A stretch of DNA of 64,000 nucleotides from Altererythrobacter xiamenensis. Its GTDB lineage: Bacteria > Pseudomonadota > Alphaproteobacteria > Sphingomonadales > Sphingomonadaceae. The notes beneath the pieces were generated by a model. That model saw only the letters and a program-made list of their open reading frames with translations, ran no database searches and was not told where the DNA came from. Location: assembly GCF_900177715.1 (NCBI RefSeq), contig NZ_FXWG01000003.1, positions 310,001 to 374,000 on the forward strand, read 5' to 3'. Within the stretch, counting starts at the first letter, position 1. Each line of letters begins with the position of its first letter. Both the position numbers and the translations under genes were made by a program. This document shows positions 15,967 through 25,057 of the stretch, piece after piece.

Positions 15967-16574
15967 TTAAACGCTCGACCGGCCCCAACGCGGGCAAGAC
16001 GCTTGCCCAGAAACTGGCCGATGCCCAGCCGTCCTCGACGCCTGAGCCGAAGTCGCCCGAGGCCGCGCCCGAGCCGGCAGGGGATGCCGACGTGGTGGAT
16101 GCCCGCGCGCTGGGCGACAACCCAGGCGATAGCGAGGCGGTCGATACCGACGCGATCGTGCGTTCGGCGAAATCGATGCGCGACATTGACGAAACCCGTC
16201 AGGCGAAGGCCAAGACCTGCCTGATCGTCGATGACAGCCGCGTAATCCGCAAGGTTTCGAGTAAGATAGCCACGAGCTTGGGCTATTCGGTGATCGAGGC
16301 GCAGGATGGCGAAGAGGCGCTGGCGCGCTGCAAGAAATCCATGCCCGATCTCGTGCTGACCGATTGGCAGATGCCCGAGATGGACGGGATCGATTTCGTC
16401 AGCGCATTGCGCGCCATTCCGACGCCGCATCGCCCGACCGTGGTGTTCTGCACCTCCAAGGGTACGGCGAAAGATGTCCATGAGGGGATACGCGCCGGTG
16501 CCGACGATTACATCGTCAAACCTTTCGAGGAAGCGATGCTGCGCGAAAAGCTCGAAAAACTCGGGGCGCGCTAG
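15966..16574 (+). CDS. CheY-like receiver protein with a Pro/Ala-rich N-terminal extension
   Basis: The C-terminal 120 residues form a complete receiver domain: acidic pair in LIVDDSR, phospho-acceptor Asp in VLTDWQMPEMDG, the hydroxyl residue in FCTSKG and the lysine in YIVKPF. There is no output domain. About 70 residues upstream (Pro/Ala/Glu/Asp-rich) have clear coding character. The start is unresolved: ATG at 16176 would give only the receiver (132 residues), GTG at 15828 lies deep in the previous gene, and ATT at 15966 (overlapping the upstream TGA as TGATT) would include exactly the coding-like part. No partner kinase is nearby. Confidence 0.7.
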   Translation: MKRSTGPNAGKTLAQKLADAQPSSTPEPKSPEAAPEPAGDADVVDARALGDNPGDSEAVDTDAIVRSAKSMRDIDETRQAKAKTCLIVDDSRVIRKVSSKIATSLGYSVIEAQDGEEALARCKKSMPDLVLTDWQMPEMDGIDFVSALRAIPTPHRPTVVFCTSKGTAKDVHEGIRAGADDYIVKPFEEAMLREKLEKLGAR

Positions 16575-16587
16575 GGCGCCTTCCGCG

Positions 16588-17841
16588 TCACAAACGCAGA
16601 TATCCGATCGCCAGGCTCACTGCGAGCGCGGCCATGCTCGCGGCGAGCGCCCATGCGGCAGGCCGCGCCTCTGTTCGCCCATAAACGATCGTTACGCCCA
16701 GCTTGACCGTCATGTTGGCGAGGATCGTCCCGGCAATGGCGAGCGCCGCGAGCGCGTCCGAGATCGTGCCGGGTTCGAGTCCGCCTGCTGTCACGATTGC
16801 CGCATCGACGTCCATCGTGCCCATCACGAGCAGCAGCACCGCAATCCCTTTCTCGCCGAAGCGCCCCTCGGCCCAGCGCGCGGCGACTGCCGCAAACGCG
16901 ACGAATGCGACGAAGGTGAGCGCGGGTAGCAAGGCGATGGGGTTACCCGGCGGGGCGGGGCCTTCCGAGCGGGTCGCCTTGCGGTAGAGCCGGTAACTGA
17001 CGGCGAACCCCACCAGCAGCGCGGGCAGCACCAGCACGACGAACGGCTCGAGAATCGAGGTCGCGAGCACCGCGACCAGCACGATAACGCGCAGATACAT
17101 GACGGCTGTCGCCAGCGCGATTCCTGCATTTTCCGCTTCGCCACCCTGTCCGGCGCCGAGCCGCTGCGAGAAGGAATGGGTCACCGCGGTCGAGCTATAG
17201 GCGCCGCCGATGACTGCGGTGGCTATCGTGCCGCGCTTCGCTCCGAACAGGCGGTTGGCAACGTAGCCGAGGAAGGAAAATCCGGTGACGATGATCACCA
17301 CGAACCACAGTTTCGTGGGCTCCCACGCGTTGTATGGGCCGTAGCGTCCTTCCGGCAGGAAGGGAAAAACGGCGAGCGCGATGACTGCATAGCGGGCGAA
17401 GGCATGGATATCCGCTTCGTCGAGCGCGCTCACCGCGCGGTGCATGCTCGTCCGCAGAGCCAGGATCAGCGTCACGATGGCCGCGATGGCGATCGCAAGT
17501 GCTGGCTCGCCGCTGCCCGCGATAAAGCCGAGTGCCAGCGTTACCATTGCCGCTATCGCTGATGTCGCATCCGGCTTGCCGCTGGAGCGCAGCGCATTGG
17601 CGTAGCCTATCGCTATGATCGCGGCCGACCCTGCGACAATGGCGGCAGAGACGTAGGTGTAGCCGAGGAGGCTGAGCAGGCCCGCAACACCGGCGGCCAG
17701 ACCCAGCAGCGAAAAGGTTCGCACCCCGGCGACGCGCATGCCCTCAGCCTCGCCGCGCAAATGCCAGCCGCGCTCGATGCCAATGAGAAGGCCCACCGCC
17801 AGCGCGGCGCCAATCGGCAGAAGCTGATCGGTCGTCACCAT
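16588..17841 (-). CDS. MgtC/SapB-like membrane protein with DUF4010 domain
   Basis: 417 residues and about 11-12 membrane segments. The N-terminal 130 residues carry the MgtC/SapB pattern (GLLIGIERGWH at about residues 18-28, then RTFSLLGLAAG). The remainder matches the DUF4010 permease-like region (GAYSSTAVTHSFSQR around residue 210). Proteins of this architecture are often annotated as magnesium-transport-related, but transport has not been shown for the fused form. It is downstream of and co-directional with era (26-base gap). Confidence 0.8.
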   Translation of the reverse strand: MVTTDQLLPIGAALAVGLLIGIERGWHLRGEAEGMRVAGVRTFSLLGLAAGVAGLLSLLGYTYVSAAIVAGSAAIIAIGYANALRSSGKPDATSAIAAMVTLALGFIAGSGEPALAIAIAAIVTLILALRTSMHRAVSALDEADIHAFARYAVIALAVFPFLPEGRYGPYNAWEPTKLWFVVIIVTGFSFLGYVANRLFGAKRGTIATAVIGGAYSSTAVTHSFSQRLGAGQGGEAENAGIALATAVMYLRVIVLVAVLATSILEPFVVLVLPALLVGFAVSYRLYRKATRSEGPAPPGNPIALLPALTFVAFVAFAAVAARWAEGRFGEKGIAVLLLVMGTMDVDAAIVTAGGLEPGTISDALAALAIAGTILANMTVKLGVTIVYGRTEARPAAWALAASMAALAVSLAIGYLRL

Positions 17842-17867
17842 CGCCGCCTTATCTCACAGGATTGGCC

Positions 17868-18773
17868 TTAGCGCACCCAGTCGAGGCCCATTTCCTCGAA
17901 CACTTCCTTGTCTTCGGCCCAGTTCTCGCTGACCTTCACGTGGAGGAAGAGGTGGACCTTCTGTCCGAGTATCTCGCTGAGTTCCTTACGGGCGGCCTCG
18001 CCAATCGACTTGATCCGGCTGCCACCCTTGCCGAGCACGATGGGGCGCTGGCTCTCTCGTCCGACCACGATCTGCTGGTGGATTTCGAGGCTGCCATCGG
18101 GGCGTTGCTTGTACTGTTCGGGCCGCACGGCGCTATCGTATGGGAGTTCCTCGTGCAGCTGCAGATAGAGCTGTTCGCGCGTGACTTCGGCCGCGAGCAG
18201 CCGTTCCGAAGCGTCCGAGACCTGATCTTCTGGATAGTGCCACGGGCCTTCGGGCATCATGTCCGCCAGCGCCTGCTTCATTTCGGGCACGCCGTCCCCG
18301 GTCAGGGCGGATACGAAGAAAATCTCGGCAAAGTCGACCTTGCCGGATAGATCCTGCGCCAGTTCGAGCAGCGGCTCCTTCTTCGCCTTGTCGACCTTGT
18401 TCAGCACAAGAATCTTCTTTTCGGGCCTGTTCGCCAACGCTTCGACCAGCGGCTCCAGCTCGTGGCGGCGCTGCTTGATCGGATCGACAAGCAGCACGAT
18501 CGCATCGGCCGCTTCCGCGCCTTCCCAGGCGGCGCTCACCATCGCGCGGTCGAGGCGCCGTCGCGGTGCGAAAATGCCCGGTGTATCGACCAGTATCATC
18601 TGGGTGTTGCCGTGGAGCGCGATGCCAAGCATGCGCGCGCGGGTGGTCTGCGCCTTGGCCGAAGTGATCGCGACCTTCTGCCCGACCAACTGGTTGACCA
18701 GCGTCGACTTGCCCGCATTCGGCGCACCGATCACCGCCACGACGCCGCATTTCGTCTGTTCCGTCTCGCTCAT
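17868..18773 (-). CDS. era: GTPase Era
   Basis: 301-residue GTPase that binds 16S rRNA and assists 30S maturation. G1 GAPNAGKST, G3 DTPG and G4 NKVD are intact, and the C-terminal KH domain carries the GKGGSRIKSIG loop. The ATG overlaps the rnc TGA (ATGA), so it is translationally coupled to RNase III, as in most proteobacteria. It is the last gene of lepB-rnc-era. Confidence 0.96.
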   Translation of the reverse strand: MSETEQTKCGVVAVIGAPNAGKSTLVNQLVGQKVAITSAKAQTTRARMLGIALHGNTQMILVDTPGIFAPRRRLDRAMVSAAWEGAEAADAIVLLVDPIKQRRHELEPLVEALANRPEKKILVLNKVDKAKKEPLLELAQDLSGKVDFAEIFFVSALTGDGVPEMKQALADMMPEGPWHYPEDQVSDASERLLAAEVTREQLYLQLHEELPYDSAVRPEQYKQRPDGSLEIHQQIVVGRESQRPIVLGKGGSRIKSIGEAARKELSEILGQKVHLFLHVKVSENWAEDKEVFEEMGLDWVR

Positions 18774-19441
18774 CCGAAGCGCTCCATAAATGCTTTTGCA
18801 GCGCGCTTCTCGGCTTCCTGCTTGTTCGAAGCGGTCGCCTGCGCCTCGCCGACCTTGTGGACGCTAACCTTGACCGTGAACTGCGCGGCATGGTCCGGGC
18901 CGCTGCGGTCGATCACTTCGTACATCGGGGGCTTGCGCTGGTTGCCTGCGGCCCATTCCTGAAGCGCGCTCTTGGGATGCTTGGCTTCGCCTGTGTCACC
19001 ATTGAACTCGTCGCTCCAGATTTCGTGGACCAGCTCGCAGATCGGTTCGAATCCGCAATCGAGAAAGCCCGCGCCAAGCATCGCCTCGACCACGTCGCCG
19101 AGGATATTGGTGCTCTCCAGCCCGCCATCATCCCGCGCCTGTTTGCCCATGCGGATATGCTCACCAAGCTCGATCTTGCGGGCGATCCGGGCACAGGTCT
19201 CGCGGCTGACGAGCGCATTGAGGCGCTGCGAAAGCTTGCCCTCGGGCGCGTTATTGTGGCGATAGAGCCAGTCGGCCATGCACAGGCCCAGCACGCGGTC
19301 GCCAAGGAACTCCAGCCGTTCGTAATCGACATCGGCATCATGACTGCCGTGGGTCAGCGCCGCGAGCCATAAATCGTGGTCCTGCGGTTCGAACCCCAGT
19401 TTGTTCAGCCATGCGAGCGTTTCTGGATCGAGCGTGCTCAT
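18770..19441 (-). CDS. rnc: Ribonuclease III
   Basis: 223-residue double-strand-specific endoribonuclease for rRNA and mRNA processing. The catalytic signature ERLEFLGDRVLG (about residues 39-50) and the second acidic site (DVVEAMLGA) are present, followed by a dsRNA-binding domain ending ASNKQEAEKRAAKAF. The open frame continues to 19525, but MSTLDPE at 19441 is the family-like start and overlaps the lepB TGA by four bases. Confidence 0.96.
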   Translation of the reverse strand: MSTLDPETLAWLNKLGFEPQDHDLWLAALTHGSHDADVDYERLEFLGDRVLGLCMADWLYRHNNAPEGKLSQRLNALVSRETCARIARKIELGEHIRMGKQARDDGGLESTNILGDVVEAMLGAGFLDCGFEPICELVHEIWSDEFNGDTGEAKHPKSALQEWAAGNQRKPPMYEVIDRSGPDHAAQFTVKVSVHKVGEAQATASNKQEAEKRAAKAFMERFG

Positions 19442-20274
19442 ATGCCCTCCGCCATCCGGTCCCAGCGCGCGGCAGTGAACCAGGTCCACGGGAGCAGCCA
19501 GCTGGCGCTGCCATCGGTCGACCACATCACAGCGCTCGCCTGACCGACAAGGTTGTCCTGCGGCACCAAGCCGATTCCGCCACCGGCCTCTGCCGGAAAA
19601 CGGCTGTCCTGCGAATTGTCGCGATTGTCACCCATGAGGAACATGCGGCCTTCGGGGACGATAATCGGCCCGTAATTGTCCGCCGGCACATCACCGAAAT
19701 CGAGAACGTTGTAGCTCTTGCCCGAAGGCAGCGTCTCGCGGAAGCGCGCATAGCGGCAGATCTGCTCGCCCGCAGCGTTCCTCTCCTCCACAGCGCCCCA
19801 GGCGCATTGGGTGTTTTCCGAGACCGGAATCACGAAATCCTCGATACGCTCCTTGGGTATCGCATTACCGTTGAGGAACACAGTTCCTCCACGCATCTCC
19901 ACAGTGTCGCCGGGCAGGGCGATGACGCGCTTGATATAATCGCTTCCGTCCACCGGATGCTTGAAAATCACCATGTCGCCGCGCTCGGGCTGTTCGGCCA
20001 GCACACGGCCCGGAATCAGCGGCATCGAAAAGGGCAGCGAGTGCCTGGTGAAGCCGTAAGACCACTTCGATGCGACGAGGTAATCGCCATTCCACAGGCG
20101 CGGCAGCATGCTTTCAGACGGGATCGAGAAGGGCGCGAAAATGAAGCTGCGGAAGATCAGCACCGCAAGCGCCAGCTTGAGCACGAACAGCGCGAAACTG
20201 CCCCAGCTTTCCTCATCCTTGTCTGCCGCCGGCTGGGAAGCGGGCGCATTCGTATCTAGGCTCTTTCCATCCAT
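19438..20274 (-). CDS. lepB: Signal peptidase I
   Basis: 278-residue inner-membrane protease that removes Sec and Tat signal peptides. One N-terminal membrane helix (about residues 23-45) precedes the catalytic serine in IPSESMLP; the general-base lysine is in YIKRVIALPGD, and MGDNRDNS is the conserved box E. The ATG at 20274 follows AGGGAC; longer frames to 20364 lack this. It opens the lepB-rnc-era operon. acpS, which usually precedes lepB in alphaproteobacteria, is replaced here by the divergent pgi. Confidence 0.95.
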   Translation of the reverse strand: MDGKSLDTNAPASQPAADKDEESWGSFALFVLKLALAVLIFRSFIFAPFSIPSESMLPRLWNGDYLVASKWSYGFTRHSLPFSMPLIPGRVLAEQPERGDMVIFKHPVDGSDYIKRVIALPGDTVEMRGGTVFLNGNAIPKERIEDFVIPVSENTQCAWGAVEERNAAGEQICRYARFRETLPSGKSYNVLDFGDVPADNYGPIIVPEGRMFLMGDNRDNSQDSRFPAEAGGGIGLVPQDNLVGQASAVMWSTDGSASWLLPWTWFTAARWDRMAEGI

Positions 20275-20321
20275 CGCCAGTGTCCCTAGTCGCGGTTTTA
20301 CCGCCATCAAAGAGATTTTGC

Positions 20322-21860
20322 ATGACCGATACGACAGCCGCCGCCTGGAAGCACCTCGAAGCACTCGCGCAGCCCACGCTGGTCGAGCTTTTTGCAGACG
20401 AGAACCGCGTCGAAGCGATGAGCGGGCGGATCGAATGGCGCGCCGAGGAAGGCGAGACGGGCATATTGTTCGATTGGTCGAAGACGCATCTGTCGGACGA
20501 TCTGCTGTCGGGCTTCGAGGCGCTGGCAGAAGCGTCCGATTTCACCGGCAAACGCGCCGCGCTTCTATCGGGCGCGAAAATCAACGTGACCGAGGGACGA
20601 GCGGCGGAGCATACTGCGCAGCGCGGCACCGGTGCGGAGGCTTCGGTCGAGGAGGCTGAGGCGCTGCAGCTACGTATGCAGATGCTGGTCGAAGCGATCC
20701 ACGAAGGCGCACTGGGACAGGTGAACCACCTCATTCACATAGGTATCGGCGGGAGTGCGCTCGGCCCCGCGCTGGCAGTGGATGCGCTCACCCGTGATCT
20801 CAAGTTGGTCGATGTCCATGTCGTCTCCAACATCGATGGGGTTGCGCTGGAAGAGGCTTTCGCCGCCTGCGATCCGGCGACCACGATGATCGCGGTAGCG
20901 AGCAAGACCTTCACCACGATCGAGACCATGACCAATGCCGAAAGCGCGCTCAAATGGCTGAAGGACAATGGCGTGTCCGACCCATCGGGCCGCGTCGTCG
21001 CGCTCACCGCTTCGCCGGAAAAGGCGGTCGAATGGGGCGTCGATGAAACGCGCGTACTGCCGTTTTCCGAAAGCGTCGGCGGGCGCTATTCGATCTGGTC
21101 GTCGATCGGTTTTCCGGTTGCGCTGGCAGTCGGCTGGGACGAGTTTTCGGCCATGCTTGCCGGCGCGCGCGCTGTGGAAGAGCATTTTCGCGACACCGAT
21201 GGGCGCGACAATCTCTGCCTGCGCGCCGCCTTTGCAGACCAGTATTACACTCGCCTGCGCGGCTGCCAGACGCGCGCGGTTTTCGCCTATGACGAGCGGC
21301 TTTCGCTCTTTCCCGATTACCTCCAGCAGCTCGAGATGGAGAGCAATGGCAAGCGCGTCACGTCAGGCGGTGAGCCGGTCGACGGTCCAACCGCGCCGAT
21401 CACCTGGGGCGGGGTAGGGACCGATGCGCAGCACGCGGTGTTCCAGCTGCTCCACCAGGGTACGCATCTGGTGCCGGTGGACTTCATCGCCAGCATTGCG
21501 CCGGGCGATGCTCTCGATCCCGCACATCACGCAATCCTGCTAACCAATTGCTTCGCGCAAGGGGCGGCGCTGATGGCAGGCGGGAACATGGCCAAGGACG
21601 GGAAAGATCCGGCGCGCGCGTTTCCGGGCGACCGGCCGAGCGCGACGATCCTGTGCGACGATCTCGACGCGGCAACACTGGGCGCGCTGATCGCTTTTCA
21701 CGAGCACCGCACCTTCGCCAACGCGGTACTGATGGGCATCAATCCCTTCGACCAGTTCGGGGTCGAACTGGGGAAGAAGATGGCCAAGGAAATCGAGGCG
21801 GGCGAAGGCGACTTCGACGCAAGCACGAAGGCGCTGCTGGAGAAAAGTGGGTTGGGGTGA
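20322..21860 (+). CDS. pgi: Glucose-6-phosphate isomerase
   Basis: 512-residue cytosolic enzyme interconverting glucose 6-phosphate and fructose 6-phosphate. The signatures HIGIGGSALGP (about residues 143-153) and GGRYSIWSSIGFP (about 253-265) are intact, and the C-terminal region includes HQGTHLVPVDF and the FDQFGVELGKK signature with its catalytic lysine. The start at MTDTTAAAW was chosen over an in-frame upstream GTG-type extension that would overlap the divergent lepB. Only 47 bases separate the two genes, so their promoters must overlap or lie inside each other's 5' ends. Confidence 0.95.
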   Translation: MTDTTAAAWKHLEALAQPTLVELFADENRVEAMSGRIEWRAEEGETGILFDWSKTHLSDDLLSGFEALAEASDFTGKRAALLSGAKINVTEGRAAEHTAQRGTGAEASVEEAEALQLRMQMLVEAIHEGALGQVNHLIHIGIGGSALGPALAVDALTRDLKLVDVHVVSNIDGVALEEAFAACDPATTMIAVASKTFTTIETMTNAESALKWLKDNGVSDPSGRVVALTASPEKAVEWGVDETRVLPFSESVGGRYSIWSSIGFPVALAVGWDEFSAMLAGARAVEEHFRDTDGRDNLCLRAAFADQYYTRLRGCQTRAVFAYDERLSLFPDYLQQLEMESNGKRVTSGGEPVDGPTAPITWGGVGTDAQHAVFQLLHQGTHLVPVDFIASIAPGDALDPAHHAILLTNCFAQGAALMAGGNMAKDGKDPARAFPGDRPSATILCDDLDAATLGALIAFHEHRTFANAVLMGINPFDQFGVELGKKMAKEIEAGEGDFDASTKALLEKSGLG

Positions 21861-21872
21861 CCCAGGCGCGGA

Positions 21873-21998
21873 TCAGCGCCGATAGCCGCGCAGCTTGCGT
21901 TCGTTCTTGCGCTTCCGATGCAGGTGGAGAGCTGCAAAACCGATTGAAATAACAATCAGCGCGATGAGCGTGTACGCAGTGAGTTCTCGAGTGTCCAT
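21873..21998 (-). CDS. Small single-pass membrane protein (41 residues)
   Basis: The ATG at 21998 has a strong AAGGA ribosome site five bases upstream. It encodes a short polar start (MDTREL), one membrane helix (about residues 7-23) and a highly basic tail (HRKRKNERKLRGYRR), so the C-terminus should stay in the cytosol. The same frame extends upstream to 22151 but without coding character. No family is recognised. It is convergent with pgi, 12 bases away. Confidence 0.5.
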   Translation of the reverse strand: MDTRELTAYTLIALIVISIGFAALHLHRKRKNERKLRGYRR

Positions 21999-22222
21999 GT
22001 GGTCCTTGTTCTTGAAGTAATCTGACCCGGCGTTGCGGGTTCGGAATTTTTCGAAATGATGCGTCAAATAGCCGCTGCGATGCCGCAACAGGCGATCGAA
22101 CTCGCGCGTGCACCAACAATTGTTGGCAGGGCCAAAGATTAAGTGAATCAATCACTTGATCAGTGCCCTTGGTGAAGTGAATGCCTGCCGCAAGCAAAAT
22201 GTTCCCGCTGAGGATCGAGTTT

Positions 22223-23323
22223 TCAGGTTTCGGGCCCTGACAAAGCCATCCCATCGCTCGTCATGAGCCGCGTCTTGGCAAAGGCTTCGGGATAATTTTC
22301 GGCCAGCCATTCGAGCATCGCTTCGCGGATGTCGCAGCGCAGGTCGAACAGGGTGGGCGAATCCTTTGCGCTCATCAGCAGCCGCACTTCCTTTGCATCG
22401 CGCTGAGTCTCGGTCACTTGCAGAACCTGCACGCGGCCATCCCAGCGCGCGTTCGCCTTGATGAGGCGTTCGAATTCCGCGCGGATTGGCGCGACGCGGG
22501 TCGCGGGATCGAGATAGAGAAACACTGTGCCGAGCAATTCGGCGGTTTTCTTGGTCCAGTTCTGGAAGGGTTTTTCGAGGAAGTAGGTGGTCGGCACCAC
22601 CAATCGCCGCTGATCCCAGATCTTCACCACGACGTAGGTCGTGCGGATATCCTCGATCCAGCCCCATTCCCCTTCGACGATCACCACGTCGTCGATATTG
22701 ATCGGCTCGGTCAGGGCCATCTGCACACCGGCGATGAGCGACTTGAGCGCGGGCTGGGCAGCCGCACCTACTGCAAGACCTGCGAGGCCGGCCGATGCGA
22801 CCAGCGTCACGCCGATATCGCGGACACTTGGGATCGACAGCAGGATCAGACCGACGGTGACGAAGATGATGATGAAGGTCGCGATGCGGTTGAACATCGT
22901 CAGCTTCGTGCGTTTGCGCCGTGCCTGGAGGTTGTCCTCCACCGAAACGTCGGCGCGTAGCTTCATCGCCTCGATCAGCGCATGGAGAATGGCGAGCGCG
23001 ATCCAGCCGAGTATGGCGGGCATCACCACGCTGGCGATCCGCTGCCAGAAGCTTTCGACCATCGGAACTTCGCGCGCCACCAGGACGAGCGAGAGGGCAA
23101 CCAGTGCGATACGGGTCGGCGCGGCGATCCGGCGGAGTACGATGTCGTCGCTCTCGTTTTCGCTGCGTTTGGCGATCTTGCGCAAGATACGGAAGACGAC
23201 GGCGTGGATGAGCAGCGCAATGAATATGGCCAGCGCCGCTGCACCGATCGCCATTGCCGGGTCCTGCAGCAATGCAGCTTTCTGTTCGACTTTGTCGACT
23301 GTTTCCGCGAGTGGCTCGATCAT
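22223..23323 (-). CDS. Mechanosensitive channel of the MscS family
   Basis: 366 residues. N-terminal periplasmic segment, then about four membrane helices; the last (about residues 180-205) has the small-residue pore pattern VASAGLAGLAVGAAAQPALKS cut by the A/G repeats typical of MscS TM3. It is followed by the beta domain (PINIDDVVIVEGEWGWIEDI) and the C-terminal alpha/beta domain. Such channels release osmolytes on hypo-osmotic shock. It is larger than E. coli MscS (286 residues) because of extra N-terminal helices. Monocistronic. Confidence 0.88.
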   Translation of the reverse strand: MIEPLAETVDKVEQKAALLQDPAMAIGAAALAIFIALLIHAVVFRILRKIAKRSENESDDIVLRRIAAPTRIALVALSLVLVAREVPMVESFWQRIASVVMPAILGWIALAILHALIEAMKLRADVSVEDNLQARRKRTKLTMFNRIATFIIIFVTVGLILLSIPSVRDIGVTLVASAGLAGLAVGAAAQPALKSLIAGVQMALTEPINIDDVVIVEGEWGWIEDIRTTYVVVKIWDQRRLVVPTTYFLEKPFQNWTKKTAELLGTVFLYLDPATRVAPIRAEFERLIKANARWDGRVQVLQVTETQRDAKEVRLLMSAKDSPTLFDLRCDIREAMLEWLAENYPEAFAKTRLMTSDGMALSGPET

Positions 23324-23633
23324 CGTCGCTGTTCCCCCTGTCTGGCGGTGTTCGGGCCTCTCCCAAAGTAACTCTCGTCACATCAATGTGCTGGCGACCA
23401 TAGAGGTTCCGATTGACTTTTTGCAGTGCAACATCCAAATAGCCGCTATCGAAATGCCTGAGCCAGCGTGAAGCGGCGGAAACTTCCAAAATATCCGCCC
23501 CGGCCGCGTTTCGGTTAATCCAAGAGACTTCCCTTTTCACGCGGGCGGTTTGAAACCACCGCGATCGTGCGCGCCCGGAATCCATCCGGCGCGGCGCATG
23601 TCATCGCAAATATTGCGAGCTAGAAACTCAATA
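23324..23633. other. 310-base gap upstream of divergent mscS-like and DEAD-box genes
   Basis: No gene is seen. It must hold both promoters. TTGACT at 23413-23418 could be a -35 for the helicase side, though no strong -10 follows. TTTTGCAGTGCAA right after it contains the TGCA-N-TGCA pattern reminiscent of PhaR sites in related bacteria, but there is no PHB gene here. The last 100 bases before the helicase ATG are GC-rich and could form a long leader, a common feature of cold-regulated RNA helicase genes. Confidence 0.35.
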
Positions 23634-25034
23634 ATGACAACGACTTTCGACCAACTCGGGCTTTCGCAGCCCGTGCTGCAGGCCCTCGACATGAAGGGCT
23701 ATTCCACACCCACGCCGATCCAGGAACAGGCGATCCCGCCGGTCCTCGAAGGGCGTGACCTGCTTGGTATCGCGCAAACCGGCACCGGCAAGACGGCGGC
23801 GTTCATGCTGCCGAGCATCGATCGGCTGCGCGAGGCGGACAACCAGATCCCGTTCAAGAGCTGCCGCATGCTGGTGCTGGCACCGACGCGCGAGCTCGCC
23901 GGACAGATCGCCCAGAGCGCCAAGGATTACGGCGCGCTGGCAGGACTGAAGGTGCACAGCATCGTCGGCGGAACCTCGGTCAACAAGGACCGCAACAAGC
24001 TGCATCGCGGCTGCGACATTCTCGTCGCAACGCCGGGCCGCCTCCTCGACCTGATCGACCAGAAGGCTTTCAACTTGAATGGTCTCGAAGTTCTGGTGCT
24101 CGACGAAGCCGACCAGATGCTCGACCTCGGCTTCATCCACGCGCTGCGCAAGATTCGCGAGCTGGCCCCGGACGACCGGCAGACGCTGTTCTTCAGCGCG
24201 ACCATGCCAAAGCAGATCAAGGAGCTGGTCTCGGGCTACTGCAACAATCCGGTCCAGGTCAGTGTTACACCGGCAGCCAGCACGGCGGAACGCATCGACC
24301 AGTACCTCTTCATGGTGCAGCAGGACGAGAAGCAGTCGCTGCTCGAGCTGATCCTTTCCGAGCGCCATCAGGTACCCGGCAAGTTCGAACGCGTGCTGAT
24401 CTTCACCCGCACGAAGCATGGCGCGGACCGCGTGGTGAAGAAGCTCAGCCAGTGCGGCATCCCCGCCAACGCCATCCACGGCAACAAGTCGCAGCCTCAG
24501 CGTCAGCGCGCGCTCGACGAGTTCAAGCGGGCGAAGACCCCGATCCTCGTCGCGACCGATGTCGCCGCGCGCGGGATCGATATTCCGGGCGTCAGCCACG
24601 TGATCAATTACGAGCTGCCCAACGTGCCGGAACAGTATGTCCACCGCATCGGTCGCACCGCGCGTGCGGGCAAGGACGGGGTTGCGATCGCCTTCTGCGC
24701 CGAGGACGAACGCGCATATCTCAAGGATATCCGCAAGCAGACCGACGCCGAGTTCGAGCGTCTGCCGCTCCCCGATAACTTCCGCGCTGTCGTCGAAGGC
24801 GTCGGGCCGACGAAGCCTGCGCCCAAGCAGCAGCGCCAGCGTGTGAAGCCGAAGCCCGCCAGCCGTGGCGGCGGCGGTCCTTCGGGCAAGAAGCCCGCGC
24901 CCAAGCATACGAACCGCAAGGGCAAGCCTCAGGGTAAACCGGGCGGTGGCGGCAATCGCGGTAGGGGTGGTCCCGGCGGCGGCGGTCGCAGGCGTTCGGG
25001 CGGCAATCGCGGCCCGCGCGCAGCGAACGGGTAA
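23634..25034 (+). CDS. DEAD-box ATP-dependent RNA helicase, RhlE-like
   Basis: 466 residues. Motifs in order: Q motif (PTPIQEQAIP), Walker A AQTGTGKTAAF, PTRELAGQ, TPGRLLDL, DEAD in VLDEADQML, SAT in FFSATMP, and motif VI HRIGRTARAGK. The C-terminal 65 residues are a Gly/Arg/Lys-rich disordered tail (RGGGGPSGKK..., GGGRRRSGGNRG) that would bind RNA non-specifically. Probable roles are ribosome assembly or RNA turnover in the cold. Start at ATG 23634 gives MTTTFDQLG, the usual family start; an in-frame extension to 23550 is not supported. Confidence 0.93.
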   Translation: MTTTFDQLGLSQPVLQALDMKGYSTPTPIQEQAIPPVLEGRDLLGIAQTGTGKTAAFMLPSIDRLREADNQIPFKSCRMLVLAPTRELAGQIAQSAKDYGALAGLKVHSIVGGTSVNKDRNKLHRGCDILVATPGRLLDLIDQKAFNLNGLEVLVLDEADQMLDLGFIHALRKIRELAPDDRQTLFFSATMPKQIKELVSGYCNNPVQVSVTPAASTAERIDQYLFMVQQDEKQSLLELILSERHQVPGKFERVLIFTRTKHGADRVVKKLSQCGIPANAIHGNKSQPQRQRALDEFKRAKTPILVATDVAARGIDIPGVSHVINYELPNVPEQYVHRIGRTARAGKDGVAIAFCAEDERAYLKDIRKQTDAEFERLPLPDNFRAVVEGVGPTKPAPKQQRQRVKPKPASRGGGGPSGKKPAPKHTNRKGKPQGKPGGGGNRGRGGPGGGGRRRSGGNRGPRAANG

Positions 25035-25057
25035 CTTTCCCGTCTGGGCCTGCGAAA

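Noticed and set aside
23405-23440. PhaR-type TGCA-N-TGCA operator controlling the helicase or channel
   Set aside because: One weak match and no polyhydroxybutyrate genes nearby; mentioned only in the gap description.
22152-23585. 477-residue open frame overlapping the MscS gene in another frame
   Set aside because: Shadow of the channel gene; Arg/Ser/Pro-rich composition without motifs.
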